Below, piece by piece: positions 42,323-51,149 of a DNA stretch of 64,000 nt. The DNA lies in NCBI RefSeq assembly GCF_001612635.1, contig NZ_BDAV01000006.1:124001-188000 (forward strand), given 5' to 3'. Source of the stretch: Nocardia africana NBRC 100379. Lineage in GTDB: Bacteria > Actinomycetota > Actinomycetes > Mycobacteriales > Mycobacteriaceae. How positions within the stretch are numbered: the first letter of the stretch is position 1; each line of letters begins with the position of its first letter. Under the pieces are notes generated by a model. It was given only the letters and a program-made list of their open reading frames with translations. It did no database searches and was not told the origin of the DNA. Both the position numbers and the translations under genes were made by a program.

Positions 42323-42363
42323 TCACCTCGCCGCGCACGAGTTGTTGATCCGCGGCGAGGTGA
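42323..42363 (-). terminator. Strong 13-bp hairpin after ferredoxin gene
   Basis: TCACCTCGCCGCG and CGCGGCGAGGTGA are a perfect 13-bp inverted repeat around a 15-nt loop, just downstream of the flavoprotein-ferredoxin pair and before the LLM gene. It probably ends that operon, with no T-tract. An operator for the LLM gene is the alternative. Confidence 0.6.
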
Positions 42364-42389
42364 CATCGGCTGCTATCGAGGCGACCGGC

Positions 42390-42728
42390 TCACGCTCCCG
42401 AGGGCTTCGGCGCCGGGCCGGGCGGAAGTTCCGGACCCACCGCCGTCAGACTGCCCGGCCGGCGCCCCTTCCCCCAGCCGATCTCGCGCCGATACGCGCC
42501 GATGTGCTCCCGCGGGACCGCTTGCTGCGGCGGCAGCGGCGTCGATTGCGGGTCCACGTACAGCGCGTCGGTCGGGCAGTACGCCTCACACATGAAACAG
42601 GTCTGGCAGTCGGATTGCCGTGCGATGACCGGGATTCCGTCGCCACCACGGTCGAAGACGTTCGTCGGGCAGACGTCGACGCATTTGTCGCAGGCGATGC
42701 ACGCCGGGGCGTGAACCAGTTCGATCAT
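42390..42728 (-). CDS. Ferredoxin, two [4Fe-4S] clusters (AprB-like)
   Basis: This 112-aa protein has two complete [4Fe-4S] binding motifs: cysteines 10, 13, 16 and 20 in CIACDKCVDVC, and 41, 44, 47 and 51 in CQTCFMCEAYC. A Pro-rich C-terminal extension follows (about residues 60-112). Cluster spacing and the C-terminal extension resemble AprB, the iron-sulfur subunit of adenylylsulfate reductase. It overlaps the AprA-like flavoprotein gene by one base (TGATG), so the two form a complex or redox chain. It probably passes electrons to the flavoprotein. Confidence 0.9.
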   Translation of the reverse strand: MIELVHAPACIACDKCVDVCPTNVFDRGGDGIPVIARQSDCQTCFMCEAYCPTDALYVDPQSTPLPPQQAVPREHIGAYRREIGWGKGRRPGSLTAVGPELPPGPAPKPSGA

Positions 42729-44323
42729 CAGGCCACCGCCGCGACCGTGGGAGCGTCGGCCGAGCGCAGCGCAGCCGCTACCGTCCACACCTCGTCGAGC
42801 CCGCCGCTGAGGATGTGGTGATGCTGTGCGGGATCCAGCTCCGGATGGTCGGCCCGCTTGCTCATGCCACGAGATTCCGTGCGCGCCAAGGCAGATCGGT
42901 ACATCAGTCGCCCGACCGCGGTGATCGCGGCGGCCTGGCGCGCCCGCACCCGGTCTTCGCCGGTGGCCCGCAGCCCCGCCGCCGCCTCCGCCCACACCGC
43001 GTCCAGGGCGGCCAGGGCCGGACGGATCCGGTCGCCGTGGCGCAGATAGTTCTTCTCGACCGGCAGGAGTTCGGCGCGCGCCGCGGCGAGTACCTCGTCG
43101 GCACCGATGCGCCCGGACCCGGTGGGCCGCAATCCCGTTCGCCCGGCCCGGGTCAAACCGTCCGGACGGCCGCCGCGTCGCGCGAATCGCGCCGCGGCCC
43201 GGCCGGCCCAGCTGCCCGACGACATCGCCCACGCCGCATTGTGGCTGCCGCCGCCGGTGAATCCGCCGCAGATGCGTTCGCGGGTGGCCGCGTCGCCCGC
43301 GGCATACAGTCCGCTCACCGAGGTCGCGCACTCGTCGCTGACCACCTCGATCCCGCCGGTGCCGCGCACCGTGCCCTCGGCCAGCAGTTCCACCTCGAAA
43401 CGCTGGGTGAACGGGTCGATGCCGCGGCGGTCGAATTGCAGGAAGAAGTTCGGCTGCCCGCGCCGCATCTGCTCCTGGGTGGTTCGGTCCGCCCGATCCA
43501 GTTGCGCGAATACCCTCTCCTGCAACAGGGTTCGCGCGATGACCGACCGCCCCTGCACGGATCCGGCGCCCTCCAGGATGCTGCCGTCCTCGTGGAAGAA
43601 GGTGGCATAGCGGTAGTAGGCGGTCTTGGTGACGGTCGAGCCCTTCGCGGCGATGCCGTAGGCGTTGGAGAACTCCATCCCGGAGAAGCGGGCACCCACC
43701 TCGGCGGCCATGAGCGTGCCGTCACCGGTGTCGACGTTGGTGCCGAGCGCGCGCGACAGGAACGCGCAGCCGCCGGTGGCCAGGACCACCGCACCGGCGT
43801 GCACGCGGTAGTCGCGATGCTCGCGCAGCAGGTAGCCGGCCGCGCCGCGGACCGTGCCGTCCCGATCGACCAGCAGCTCCAGGGCCGGGGCGTGGTCGAC
43901 GATCCGCACGCCCAGCCGCCGCACCCACGCCCGCATGCGGCGCATGTATTCCGGGCCCTGCACGCCGGTGCGAATCGGGTTGCCGGTGCGCGGGTCGACC
44001 GGGAACGGGTAGCGGCCCTCCTCGGCCAGTCGCCGCATATTCGCGTAGGTCTGGTCGAGCACCCGATCCATCCAGTGGTGGTCGGCGAGGAAGCCACCCA
44101 ATTCCTCGCGGCTGGCCTTGGCCGCTGCCCGGGCCGCCGGATCCGGCGCCACGTACCAGACACCCGTCCCCGCGGGGGCGGTCGCGCCGCTGGTGCCGCA
44201 GTACCCCTTGTCGACCAGCACCACCTCGGCCCCCGCCTCACGGGCGTGGATCGCCGCCCAACACGCCGCCGGCCCACCACCGATCACCAGCACACCGGCA
44301 TCGATCTGCCATGCCTCGCTCAT
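42728..44323 (-). CDS. AprA/fumarate reductase-type FAD-binding protein
   Basis: This 531-aa protein is an FAD-binding flavoprotein of the fumarate reductase/succinate dehydrogenase/AprA superfamily. The ADP-binding VLVIGGGPAACWAA is near residue 12, GTSGATAPAGTGVW follows the first strand, VVLATGGCAF precedes the central domain and GLYAAGDAATRERICGG lies toward the C-terminus. AAGGAG precedes the ATG at 44323. Together with the ferredoxin it recalls dissimilatory AprAB, but an oxidative or reductive role in assimilating organic sulfur is equally possible. The LLM monooxygenases on both sides support sulfur or xenobiotic metabolism. Confidence 0.87.
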   Translation of the reverse strand: MSEAWQIDAGVLVIGGGPAACWAAIHAREAGAEVVLVDKGYCGTSGATAPAGTGVWYVAPDPAARAAAKASREELGGFLADHHWMDRVLDQTYANMRRLAEEGRYPFPVDPRTGNPIRTGVQGPEYMRRMRAWVRRLGVRIVDHAPALELLVDRDGTVRGAAGYLLREHRDYRVHAGAVVLATGGCAFLSRALGTNVDTGDGTLMAAEVGARFSGMEFSNAYGIAAKGSTVTKTAYYRYATFFHEDGSILEGAGSVQGRSVIARTLLQERVFAQLDRADRTTQEQMRRGQPNFFLQFDRRGIDPFTQRFEVELLAEGTVRGTGGIEVVSDECATSVSGLYAAGDAATRERICGGFTGGGSHNAAWAMSSGSWAGRAAARFARRGGRPDGLTRAGRTGLRPTGSGRIGADEVLAAARAELLPVEKNYLRHGDRIRPALAALDAVWAEAAAGLRATGEDRVRARQAAAITAVGRLMYRSALARTESRGMSKRADHPELDPAQHHHILSGGLDEVWTVAAALRSADAPTVAAVA

Positions 44324-44404
44324 CGCAGTACTCCTTCGAAACGGGGCCGAAACCGCTGCCGGACACATGCCCGACAGAAATCCTCGCCCGCGCCCCGGCA
44401 GCGG

Positions 44405-44430
44405 AGAATCCTTACGATCAGCAGGATTCT
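44405..44430. promoter_or_regulatory. Inverted repeat in divergent LLM/flavoprotein spacer
   Basis: AGAATCC and GGATTCT are a perfect 7-bp inverted repeat with a 12-bp spacer, roughly central in the 244-bp spacer between the flavoprotein and the second LLM gene. It is a plausible shared operator. Confidence 0.42.
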
Positions 44431-44567
44431 GTGGAGCGGTCGCGGGCGCCGGCGGAGTTCGAATCACGCCCCGCACAAACCGTTTACGCGCACGCACCCG
44501 TTTGGTTGACTGCCGTCGCCCCGGTCCGGAGACCGGGGTTATCGCGACTATCGGACGGGTGTCTCGC

Positions 44568-45896
44568 ATGAGTGAACGGCAACTGCATCTGAACGCCTTC
44601 ATCTATCCGGCGGGCCATCACGAGGCCGCGTGGCGGCACCCCGACAGCCGGCCCGACCGCATCTACGACGTGACCTACTACCAGGAGATCGGCCGCACCG
44701 CCGAGGCCGCCACCCTCGACGCGGTCTTCTTCGCCGACGGCCCCGCGCTGCGCACGGATGTGCGCTACAACGCCGCGCCCGGCCTGGAACCGATCACGCT
44801 GCTCACCGCGATCGCCTCGGCCACCACCCATCTGGGCCTGATCGCGACCGCGTCCACGACCTATTACGAGCCCTACAACCTGGCGCGGCTGTTCTCCTCG
44901 CTCGATCACATCTCGGGCGGGCGCGCCGGGTGGAATATCGTCACCACGGGAACCGATCTCGCCGCCGCCAATTTCGGCCTGGACCGACACCCCGATCACA
45001 CCGAACGGTATGCACGCGCCCGCGAATTCGTCGACGCGGTCGTCGGATTGTGGAACAGCTGGGACGACGATGCGGTGCTCCTCGACCGTGCCGCCGGCAT
45101 CTACGCCGATCCGGACAAGATCCATCGCATCGATTTCCGCGGCGAATATCTGCGCGTGCGTGGGCCGTTCAATGCCGCGCGCACCCCGCAGGGCCATCCG
45201 GTGCTGGTGCAGGCCGGCGCCTCCAACGACGGACGAGCCTTCGCCGCCCGCTACGCCGAGGCCATTTTCACCGCCCACCAGCGACTCGAGGACGCCCAGA
45301 CGTTCTACGCCGATATCAAGCGCCGGGCCCGCGGCTTCGGCCGTGACCCCGAGCATGTGAAGATCCTGCCGGGGATCAGCCCCTTCATCGCCGATACCGA
45401 GGCGCGGGCCGAACAGCTGCAACGCGAATTCAACGAACTGACGGTGCCCGAATACGGTCTCGGACAGTTGGAGAGCCTCGCCGGGCAGTCGCTGCGGAAT
45501 CTGGCTCTCGACGAACCGGTGCCCATCGAATTGTTCGCCGACGCGGGCGATGTCACCGACAACGCGGCCAGCCGCCGGCAGGTGATCGCGGGCATCGTCA
45601 CCCGCGAGCGGCCCACGCTGCGGGGACTGCTGCACCGGCTGGCGGGCGCGCGCGGGCACCGGGTCTTCGCGGGCACGCCCGAACAGGTCGCCGACACCAT
45701 CGAGGACTGGTTCCGCCACGGCGCCGCGGACGGATTCAACGTCATGCCGCCCTACTATCCGGGCGGACTCGAGGTGTTCACCAGCACGGTGGTGCCGATT
45801 CTGCGCAGCCGCGGGCTGTTTCGCACCGAATACACCGGCACCACGCTGCGCGACCACTTCGGGCTGCCGCGCCCCGGGTCGGCCGCGGCGAACTGA
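44568..45896 (+). CDS. LLM-class flavin-dependent monooxygenase (NtaA type)
   Basis: This 442-aa protein is a second NtaA/SnaA/DszA-type monooxygenase. Family features are MSERQLHLNAFIYPAGHHEAAW in pattern at the N-terminus, TTYYEPYNLARLFSSLDHISGGRAGWNIVTT in pattern, DRHPDHTERYARARE and PVLVQAGASNDGRAFAARYAEA. The N-terminal GHHEAAWR signature is typical of NtaA rather than of ordinary luciferase-like enzymes. It needs reduced FMN from a reductase not encoded here. Divergent from the AprA-like gene, it shares the same spacer. Paired paralogous LLM enzymes around a flavoprotein suggest a shared pathway with more than one substrate. Confidence 0.9.
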   Translation: MSERQLHLNAFIYPAGHHEAAWRHPDSRPDRIYDVTYYQEIGRTAEAATLDAVFFADGPALRTDVRYNAAPGLEPITLLTAIASATTHLGLIATASTTYYEPYNLARLFSSLDHISGGRAGWNIVTTGTDLAAANFGLDRHPDHTERYARAREFVDAVVGLWNSWDDDAVLLDRAAGIYADPDKIHRIDFRGEYLRVRGPFNAARTPQGHPVLVQAGASNDGRAFAARYAEAIFTAHQRLEDAQTFYADIKRRARGFGRDPEHVKILPGISPFIADTEARAEQLQREFNELTVPEYGLGQLESLAGQSLRNLALDEPVPIELFADAGDVTDNAASRRQVIAGIVTRERPTLRGLLHRLAGARGHRVFAGTPEQVADTIEDWFRHGAADGFNVMPPYYPGGLEVFTSTVVPILRSRGLFRTEYTGTTLRDHFGLPRPGSAAAN

Positions 45897-45924
45897 CGCC
45901 GAAACCGCTCCGCTGCTTCGCTTC

Positions 45925-47301
45925 TCAGCGCGCCGGGCACTCGTTCGGCGCGGGCAGACCGCGCAGTCGCTGGTCGAGCCAGTCGATCGCGCCCGGGAAT
46001 CCGGCCATCAGGGTGATGGAATGCTCTCCCAGCACGGTGCGGTAGACGGCGGGCACGCCGTGAGCACACTGCGTGCGGAACAGGTCGGTCGAGTCGACCT
46101 CGGGAATCCAGATGTCGAGTATGCCGTGGTAGATGTACAGCGGCGCAGCGGATTTCCGGTCGCGCAGATCGGTGGCGGCGAAGAGGGCACGGGCCGCGTC
46201 GGTGTCGAGCGGGTGGGCGGTATCGGTCGCCAGCTCGATCGGCACGCCGGTCACGCCGAGTGGCCCGTTGCTGTCGCCGCAGGTGTCCTTCACCGGAGAG
46301 GTGGCCAGCCACTCCCCCAGATGGTTCAGCTGATCCAGCAGTTCCGGATGCTCACGGGCGAAGGCCAGCGCGACGACCATCAGAATTCCCGACGCGATAT
46401 TGCCGTTGAAATGACGGGCCACCTCGCTGTAATCGGTGGCCAGGCCGCCGACCGACACCCCGACGATCGACCCCGCCAGTTCGGGCGCGTACTCGTCGAG
46501 CAGCATATCCGCCGCATAGGCCGCGATCGCACCGCCGGAATAGCCGCCGATCGCGAACTTGCTGTCCCCCAGCGTCTTCGGCTCGACCGTCCGCACCGCG
46601 CGCATCGCGTCGAGGATCACGTGCCCCGCGACATGTGGTTCGGCATAGGCCATCCACGGCCCCTCGTGGTCGGGGACGAGAACTCCGTATCCGTGCGAGA
46701 GGCCCCACCACGTGGTGGGCGGGAAGAGATCGCCCGCACTGAATTTGGGATGCAATCCGTGTGCGAGGGCATAACCGGGGGTGCAGCGCAGGCCGAGCGA
46801 ATTGATCGGGATGGCGTTCACCAGCACCGGCCGCTGTCCGGGACCGGTCCAGTTCGCGGCCGGAATCAGCAAGGTCGCCGTGCCGAAGGACGGCGCACCG
46901 GTCGCGCCCGTGGAACGGAATTTCAACTGCAGCGCGCGGGCGATCGGCACCACGGCCAGCGGCGCGGCCGTGGCGGTCACATCCCGCACCTCGATCGGGT
47001 CGCCGGGACGCATGGCGTCGAGGCCGGCCGGCCACTGATCGAACAGCGGATCGCCGGCCGGTGGCGACAACACCGCCCGCCACAGCGCGGCGAGTTCCGG
47101 TCGCAGTTGCGCAGTGGGTGGCGACGGCGCGGGCGGCAGGTTCGGCGCCGGGATCGTGCGATCGATCCACTGCTGCCATTCGGTCGAGTCCGTGGGCGCC
47201 GGGCCGTCGTCCGCGCGAGCGAGCGGTGGGCGAACCGTCATCGACACCAGCAGGGCACATGCCGCGAGCACGACGAGCAGCAGCGTCCGGGCTCGTTTCA
47301 C
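45925..47301 (-). CDS. Secreted lipase, LIP family
   Basis: This 458-aa exported protein belongs to the secretory lipase (LIP) family of alpha/beta hydrolases. The signal peptide (RARTLLLVVLAACALLVSMTV) is followed by PLARADD, and the nucleophile elbow is GGYSGGAIAAY. The catalytic Asp is likely in YIYHGILDIWIP and the His in VLGEHSITL. Family enzymes hydrolyse triacylglycerols or other esters outside the cell, and related actinobacterial proteins act on host lipids. GGAGG six bases ahead of the GTG at 47301 supports the start, which overlaps the stop of the upstream small exported protein. Confidence 0.9.
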   Translation of the reverse strand: MKRARTLLLVVLAACALLVSMTVRPPLARADDGPAPTDSTEWQQWIDRTIPAPNLPPAPSPPTAQLRPELAALWRAVLSPPAGDPLFDQWPAGLDAMRPGDPIEVRDVTATAAPLAVVPIARALQLKFRSTGATGAPSFGTATLLIPAANWTGPGQRPVLVNAIPINSLGLRCTPGYALAHGLHPKFSAGDLFPPTTWWGLSHGYGVLVPDHEGPWMAYAEPHVAGHVILDAMRAVRTVEPKTLGDSKFAIGGYSGGAIAAYAADMLLDEYAPELAGSIVGVSVGGLATDYSEVARHFNGNIASGILMVVALAFAREHPELLDQLNHLGEWLATSPVKDTCGDSNGPLGVTGVPIELATDTAHPLDTDAARALFAATDLRDRKSAAPLYIYHGILDIWIPEVDSTDLFRTQCAHGVPAVYRTVLGEHSITLMAGFPGAIDWLDQRLRGLPAPNECPAR

Positions 47302-47513
47302 AGCAACCTCCACAACAGATCGACCAGCCCGGTTCCGGGGCGGTAGTGACTGGAGCCGAGATCGGGTTCGAAATACCCGCCGGGCACCACGATATCCCCA
47401 GCTGACGGCACCTGCGCGCAACTGACCGCCGTGCCGCCGGCCGAGTCGGCCACGACGATGCCGGCGGCGAGTACGACCGCCTGGGCGAATCGCCGGAAAG
47501 GTCTCTGTGTCAC
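47298..47513 (-). CDS. Small exported protein coupled to lipase
   Basis: This ~71-aa protein has a signal peptide (FRRFAQAVVLAAGIVVADSAGG) and a short mature part, CAQVPSAGDIVVPGGYFEP, then SSHYRPGTGLVDLLWRLL. The stop TGA shares bases with the lipase GTG (GTGA), so translation is coupled. I know no family. It could be a cofactor, folding helper or unrelated secreted peptide. The GTG at 47513 is preferred; one at 47525 is also possible, and a longer frame to 47621 adds an Arg-rich stretch unlikely in a signal peptide. Confidence 0.6.
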   Translation of the reverse strand: MTQRPFRRFAQAVVLAAGIVVADSAGGTAVSCAQVPSAGDIVVPGGYFEPDLGSSHYRPGTGLVDLLWRLL

Positions 47514-47691
47514 ACCGAAAACCACTGTGCCCCTTTGTGAACGACCGCCCCGACGCACGCACACCATACGGTCGGCCGGAGGGGCGGAGCGGCGATCCGG
47601 ACGCGGTCGTTGCGAACTCACGAAACCGGGCCGCCGATATCGGTCCCCGGCACAACGAGCCGACGACCGAAACGGGCGCGTTCATCAAATG

Positions 47692-47720
47692 TGCATGATG
47701 CACTTCGTATGTATGATGCA
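47692..47720 (+). promoter_or_regulatory. Paired TGYATGATGCA operator upstream of MFS fusion gene
   Basis: TGCATGATGCA (47692-47702) is palindromic (TGCAT-g-ATGCA), and a near copy, TGTATGATGCA, starts 18 bp later. Both precede the GTG at 47752 by 30-60 bp. TATGAT within the second copy could be the -10 element. The arrangement suggests two dimers on one face, controlling the transporter. Confidence 0.55.
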
Positions 47721-47751
47721 ACCGTCGGCTCGTGACCTTCGAGAGTAGGGC

Positions 47752-50091
47752 GTGGAGAAAGCACAAACCGCCGGGCGTTCCGGCGCGATTCTGGCGGTGC
47801 TGGCATTCGCCGGCATCGTCGTCTCGCTGACGCAGACGGTGGTCGTGCCGTTACTCGGTCAGCTGCCGCAGATACTGCACACCAGCCCGGCCAACGCCAC
47901 ATGGGTTGTCACCGTGAGCTTGCTGGCCTCCGCGGTCACCACACCGGTGTCGGGACGATTGGGTGACCTCTACGGCAAACGCCTGGTGCTGCTCGGCTCC
48001 ACCGTGCCACTGCTCGTCGGTTCGGTGATCTGCGCGGTGTCCTCGTCGCTGTGGCCGATGATCGTCGGGCGCGGCCTGCAGGGCATGAGCGCCGGCATCG
48101 TGCCCGTCGGCATCGCCGCGCTGCGCGATCTGCTGCCGCGCGAGCGCCTCGGATCCGGTATCGCGCTCATCAGCTCCTCGCTCGGTATCGGCGGGGCGCT
48201 GGGCCTGCCGATGGCGGCCGCGGTCATCCAGTACTCCGACTGGCGAGTGCTGTTCTGGACGATGGCCGCGCTCGCGGCGGTGATCGGCGTCCTGATCTTC
48301 ACGCTGATCCCCGCCACCCCGCCGAGTTCCGCCGCCACCGGACGGTTCGACGTGCTCGGCGCCCTCGGCCTCGGCGTGGGCCTGGTGTGTTTGCTGCTCG
48401 CGGTGTCCAAGGGCTCGAGCTGGGGCTGGAGCAGCGGCCTGACCATCGGCTTGTTCGTCGCCGCCGTCGTCGTCCTGCTGCTGTGGGGCTGGTGGGAACT
48501 GGCCGCCCGCAACCCGCTCGTCGATCTCCGGGTCACCGCGCGACCGCAGGTGCTGCTGACCAACGCCTCCTCGATGGTCGTCGGCATGGCGATGTACGCC
48601 CAATCGCTGGTGGTGCCACAGTTGTTGCAGCTGCCGAAGGCGACCGGATACGGCCTCGGGCAATCGATGATGGCGATGGGTCTGTGGATGGCCCCGGCCG
48701 GACTCATGATGATGCTGGTCTCCCCCCTCGGCGCCACACTCTCCGCCCGCAGCGGGCCCAAGATCACCCTGATCGTCGGCTGCGTCATCATCGCCGCCGG
48801 ATACGGGTCCTCGATGGCGCTGATGGGCAGCACCTGGGGCCTGCTGATCGTGACGCTGATCATCAACACGGGAGTGGGATTCGCCTACGGCGCCATGCCG
48901 GCCCTGGTGATGGCCGCGGTGCCGCAGTCGGAGACGGCCGCCGCCAACAGCTTCAATACGCTGGTGCGCGCCATCGGCACCTCGGTCGCGGCGGCTGTGG
49001 TCGGCGCGGTCCTGGCGCAGATGACGATCTCCCTCGGTGGGCATGCGGTGGCGAGCGAGAACGGCTTCCGGGTCTCTCTGCTGATCGGATGTGGTGTGGC
49101 CGTGGCCGGTGCGTTGGTGGCGACGCTCATTCCGCGACACCGGACGGCAGCGATCGCCGCCACCGCCGCTGTGGATATGGATGCCGAGCACAGCGCGCAC
49201 GCCAACGAATCCGCGGTCGCTTCGGAGTCGAACACTGTGCAGCACAACGGTATCGCGCAGACACCGCACCGGCCCGCCGTGTCCGGACCGGTCGCCTTCG
49301 GTCGCGTCCACGACTCCCGCGGTGCGGCGCTGCCGAATGCCGTACTCACCCTGATCTCGATGTCGGGCCGCCAGATCGGCCGGGCGCTGACGGATGCCGA
49401 GGGCTACTTCGAACTCGCCGCCCCCGAACCCGGCTCCTACGTTGTGATCGCCTCTATCGACGGCCGCCGCCCGGACGCGTCCACGGTGCAGCTCGCGCAG
49501 CATCCGGTGCCCTGCGAGGTGGTTCTCACCGCGATGGCCGGACCGACCGGCACCGTCTCACGCGGTGACGACGGCGCCGCCATCTCGGGCGCCCGGGTGT
49601 CGGCCCTCGACGCTCGCGGGGAGGTGCTCGCCTCCGCGGCCACCGCCGCCGGCGGCACGTTCGGCCTCGTGGAACTGCCCGAAGGCGATATCACGATCGC
49701 GGTGAGCGCCAACGGTTTTCACCCGGCCGCCTTCCCGGTGCGAGCCGGTGGCAGCGACACACCGCGCCTCGACGTGACGCTGCGCCCCTGCGCCCGCCTG
49801 CACGGCGTGGTGCGCGGACGCGATGGCCGCCCTCTGCGCGACGCCCTGGTCACCCTCACCGACCGGGACGGCACCGTGGTCGACACCCTGGTCACCGGCC
49901 TCGACGGCGCCTACACCTTCGCCGACCTGCACGACGGCACCTACACGGTGGTGGCGAGTGGGTACGCACCCGTGCACACCCCGGTGGTGGTCGGCGCCGC
50001 GGCCGAGGAGCTCAATGTGGAACTGGGACATGGCAATTCGAGCGAATCCGATGCCGCCGAACAGGTGGTGAGCCGGTATTCGGGCAACTAG
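47752..50091 (+). CDS. MFS transporter fused to carboxypeptidase-regulatory-like domains
   Basis: This 779-aa protein joins two parts. Residues 1-470 are an MFS transporter of the drug:proton DHA2 type, with many hydrophobic helices and motif A-like GRLGDLYGKR. Residues ~510-757 are three consecutive carboxypeptidase-regulatory-like (CarboxypepD_reg/CNA-B-type) beta-sandwich repeats, each with a DxxGxF/Y-type GYFEL, GTFGL or GAYTF motif. The beta domains are unusual on a drug exporter and may act as scaffold, sensor or surface contact. By helix count the tail would be cytoplasmic unless the number of helices is odd. An MmyB-like regulator lies just downstream, convergently. Confidence 0.88.
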   Translation: MEKAQTAGRSGAILAVLAFAGIVVSLTQTVVVPLLGQLPQILHTSPANATWVVTVSLLASAVTTPVSGRLGDLYGKRLVLLGSTVPLLVGSVICAVSSSLWPMIVGRGLQGMSAGIVPVGIAALRDLLPRERLGSGIALISSSLGIGGALGLPMAAAVIQYSDWRVLFWTMAALAAVIGVLIFTLIPATPPSSAATGRFDVLGALGLGVGLVCLLLAVSKGSSWGWSSGLTIGLFVAAVVVLLLWGWWELAARNPLVDLRVTARPQVLLTNASSMVVGMAMYAQSLVVPQLLQLPKATGYGLGQSMMAMGLWMAPAGLMMMLVSPLGATLSARSGPKITLIVGCVIIAAGYGSSMALMGSTWGLLIVTLIINTGVGFAYGAMPALVMAAVPQSETAAANSFNTLVRAIGTSVAAAVVGAVLAQMTISLGGHAVASENGFRVSLLIGCGVAVAGALVATLIPRHRTAAIAATAAVDMDAEHSAHANESAVASESNTVQHNGIAQTPHRPAVSGPVAFGRVHDSRGAALPNAVLTLISMSGRQIGRALTDAEGYFELAAPEPGSYVVIASIDGRRPDASTVQLAQHPVPCEVVLTAMAGPTGTVSRGDDGAAISGARVSALDARGEVLASAATAAGGTFGLVELPEGDITIAVSANGFHPAAFPVRAGGSDTPRLDVTLRPCARLHGVVRGRDGRPLRDALVTLTDRDGTVVDTLVTGLDGAYTFADLHDGTYTVVASGYAPVHTPVVVGAAAEELNVELGHGNSSESDAAEQVVSRYSGN

Positions 50092-50119
50092 GTTCCATCT
50101 AGGTTCCATCCCCCGCGCG

Positions 50120-50980
50120 TCAAGGAAGAACCGCGGTTCCACCGGGCACCGACCAGCTGGCCAGCATCCGCAGCGCCTGCTGCGACGGGCTGCCCGGCTC
50201 GGTCGTGTACAGGTACAGCGTCTGATCGGAATCGCCCGGCAGCGTGAGGGTTTCGTACTCCACCGTGAGCTCGCCCGCCACCGGATGACGCAGCCGCTTC
50301 GAGCCGTGTGTCCGCTGCAGCACCCGGTGCTCGGCCCACCACTGCCGGAATTCGCCGGCTGCCGCGCTCAGCTCCTCGACCAGGGCGAGTCCGGCGCGAT
50401 CCCCGGGATTGTTGCCGACATCGAGGCGCAGGCTCTCGACCGCCGCACGGGCCTGCGTTTCCCAGTCGAGGAACAGCCCACGCGGCTCGCTGCCCAGAAA
50501 CATCCAGCGCACGTAGTTGCGCTCCCTGGCAGGCAGGGCGGCGAAGTCGGTGAAGAGGGCGTGCGCCATCCAATTGCTCGCCAGCACGTCGGCGCGGCGG
50601 CCGAGGACGAGTGCGGGCACCGCGTCGAGGGAGTCGAGCAGCTGGTACAGGCCGGGGCGGACGCGCTGCACCGGCACGCTGCCCCGCGCGATACCGCTCG
50701 GGCGGCCGATCAGCTGCCCGAGGTACTCGCGCCCCGCGGCGTCGAGGTCGAGCGCGCGGGCGACGGCGTCCACCACGCCGACGGACGGTGTGATCCGCCG
50801 GCCCTGCTCGAGCCGGGTGTAGTAGTCGGCGGACACACCCGCGAGCCGCGCGACCTCCTCGCGGCGCAGGCCGGGAACCCGGCGTACCCGGTTGTCGGTG
50901 GGCAGCCCGGCGCGGGCGGGATCGATCTGGGCGCGGGCGCGGCGCAGGAAGTCGGCCAGCTCCCGATTCGGCTCGCTCAT
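50120..50980 (-). CDS. XRE/MmyB-like regulator
   Basis: This 286-aa regulator has an N-terminal helix-turn-helix (about residues 10-75: LRREEVARLAGVSADYYTRLEQGR) and a C-terminal MmyB-like ligand-binding domain. The latter includes WMAHALFTDFAALPARERNYVRWMF, VGNNPGDR and FRQWWAEHRV. MmyB-type regulators in Streptomyces control antibiotic genes and may bind fatty acids. It converges on the MFS fusion gene and is divergent from a short-chain dehydrogenase. The dehydrogenase is its most likely target by arrangement, a pairing often seen in actinobacteria. Confidence 0.9.
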   Translation of the reverse strand: MSEPNRELADFLRRARAQIDPARAGLPTDNRVRRVPGLRREEVARLAGVSADYYTRLEQGRRITPSVGVVDAVARALDLDAAGREYLGQLIGRPSGIARGSVPVQRVRPGLYQLLDSLDAVPALVLGRRADVLASNWMAHALFTDFAALPARERNYVRWMFLGSEPRGLFLDWETQARAAVESLRLDVGNNPGDRAGLALVEELSAAAGEFRQWWAEHRVLQRTHGSKRLRHPVAGELTVEYETLTLPGDSDQTLYLYTTEPGSPSQQALRMLASWSVPGGTAVLP

Positions 50981-51149
50981 ACGTCCAGTGTCGCCGGAAC
51001 CCGCCCGCCCTGCCTGGTCCGCCGCGTCCTACGTTCCGCCGTCCCAGGTCGGAGCGGGCCGGTTATACCGCCCTGACCAGCGGCTACGGCGGCCAGACTG
51101 GGATCACCGGACCTCGGAGGGAGGTCCGCGAACCCGAAGGAACACAACG

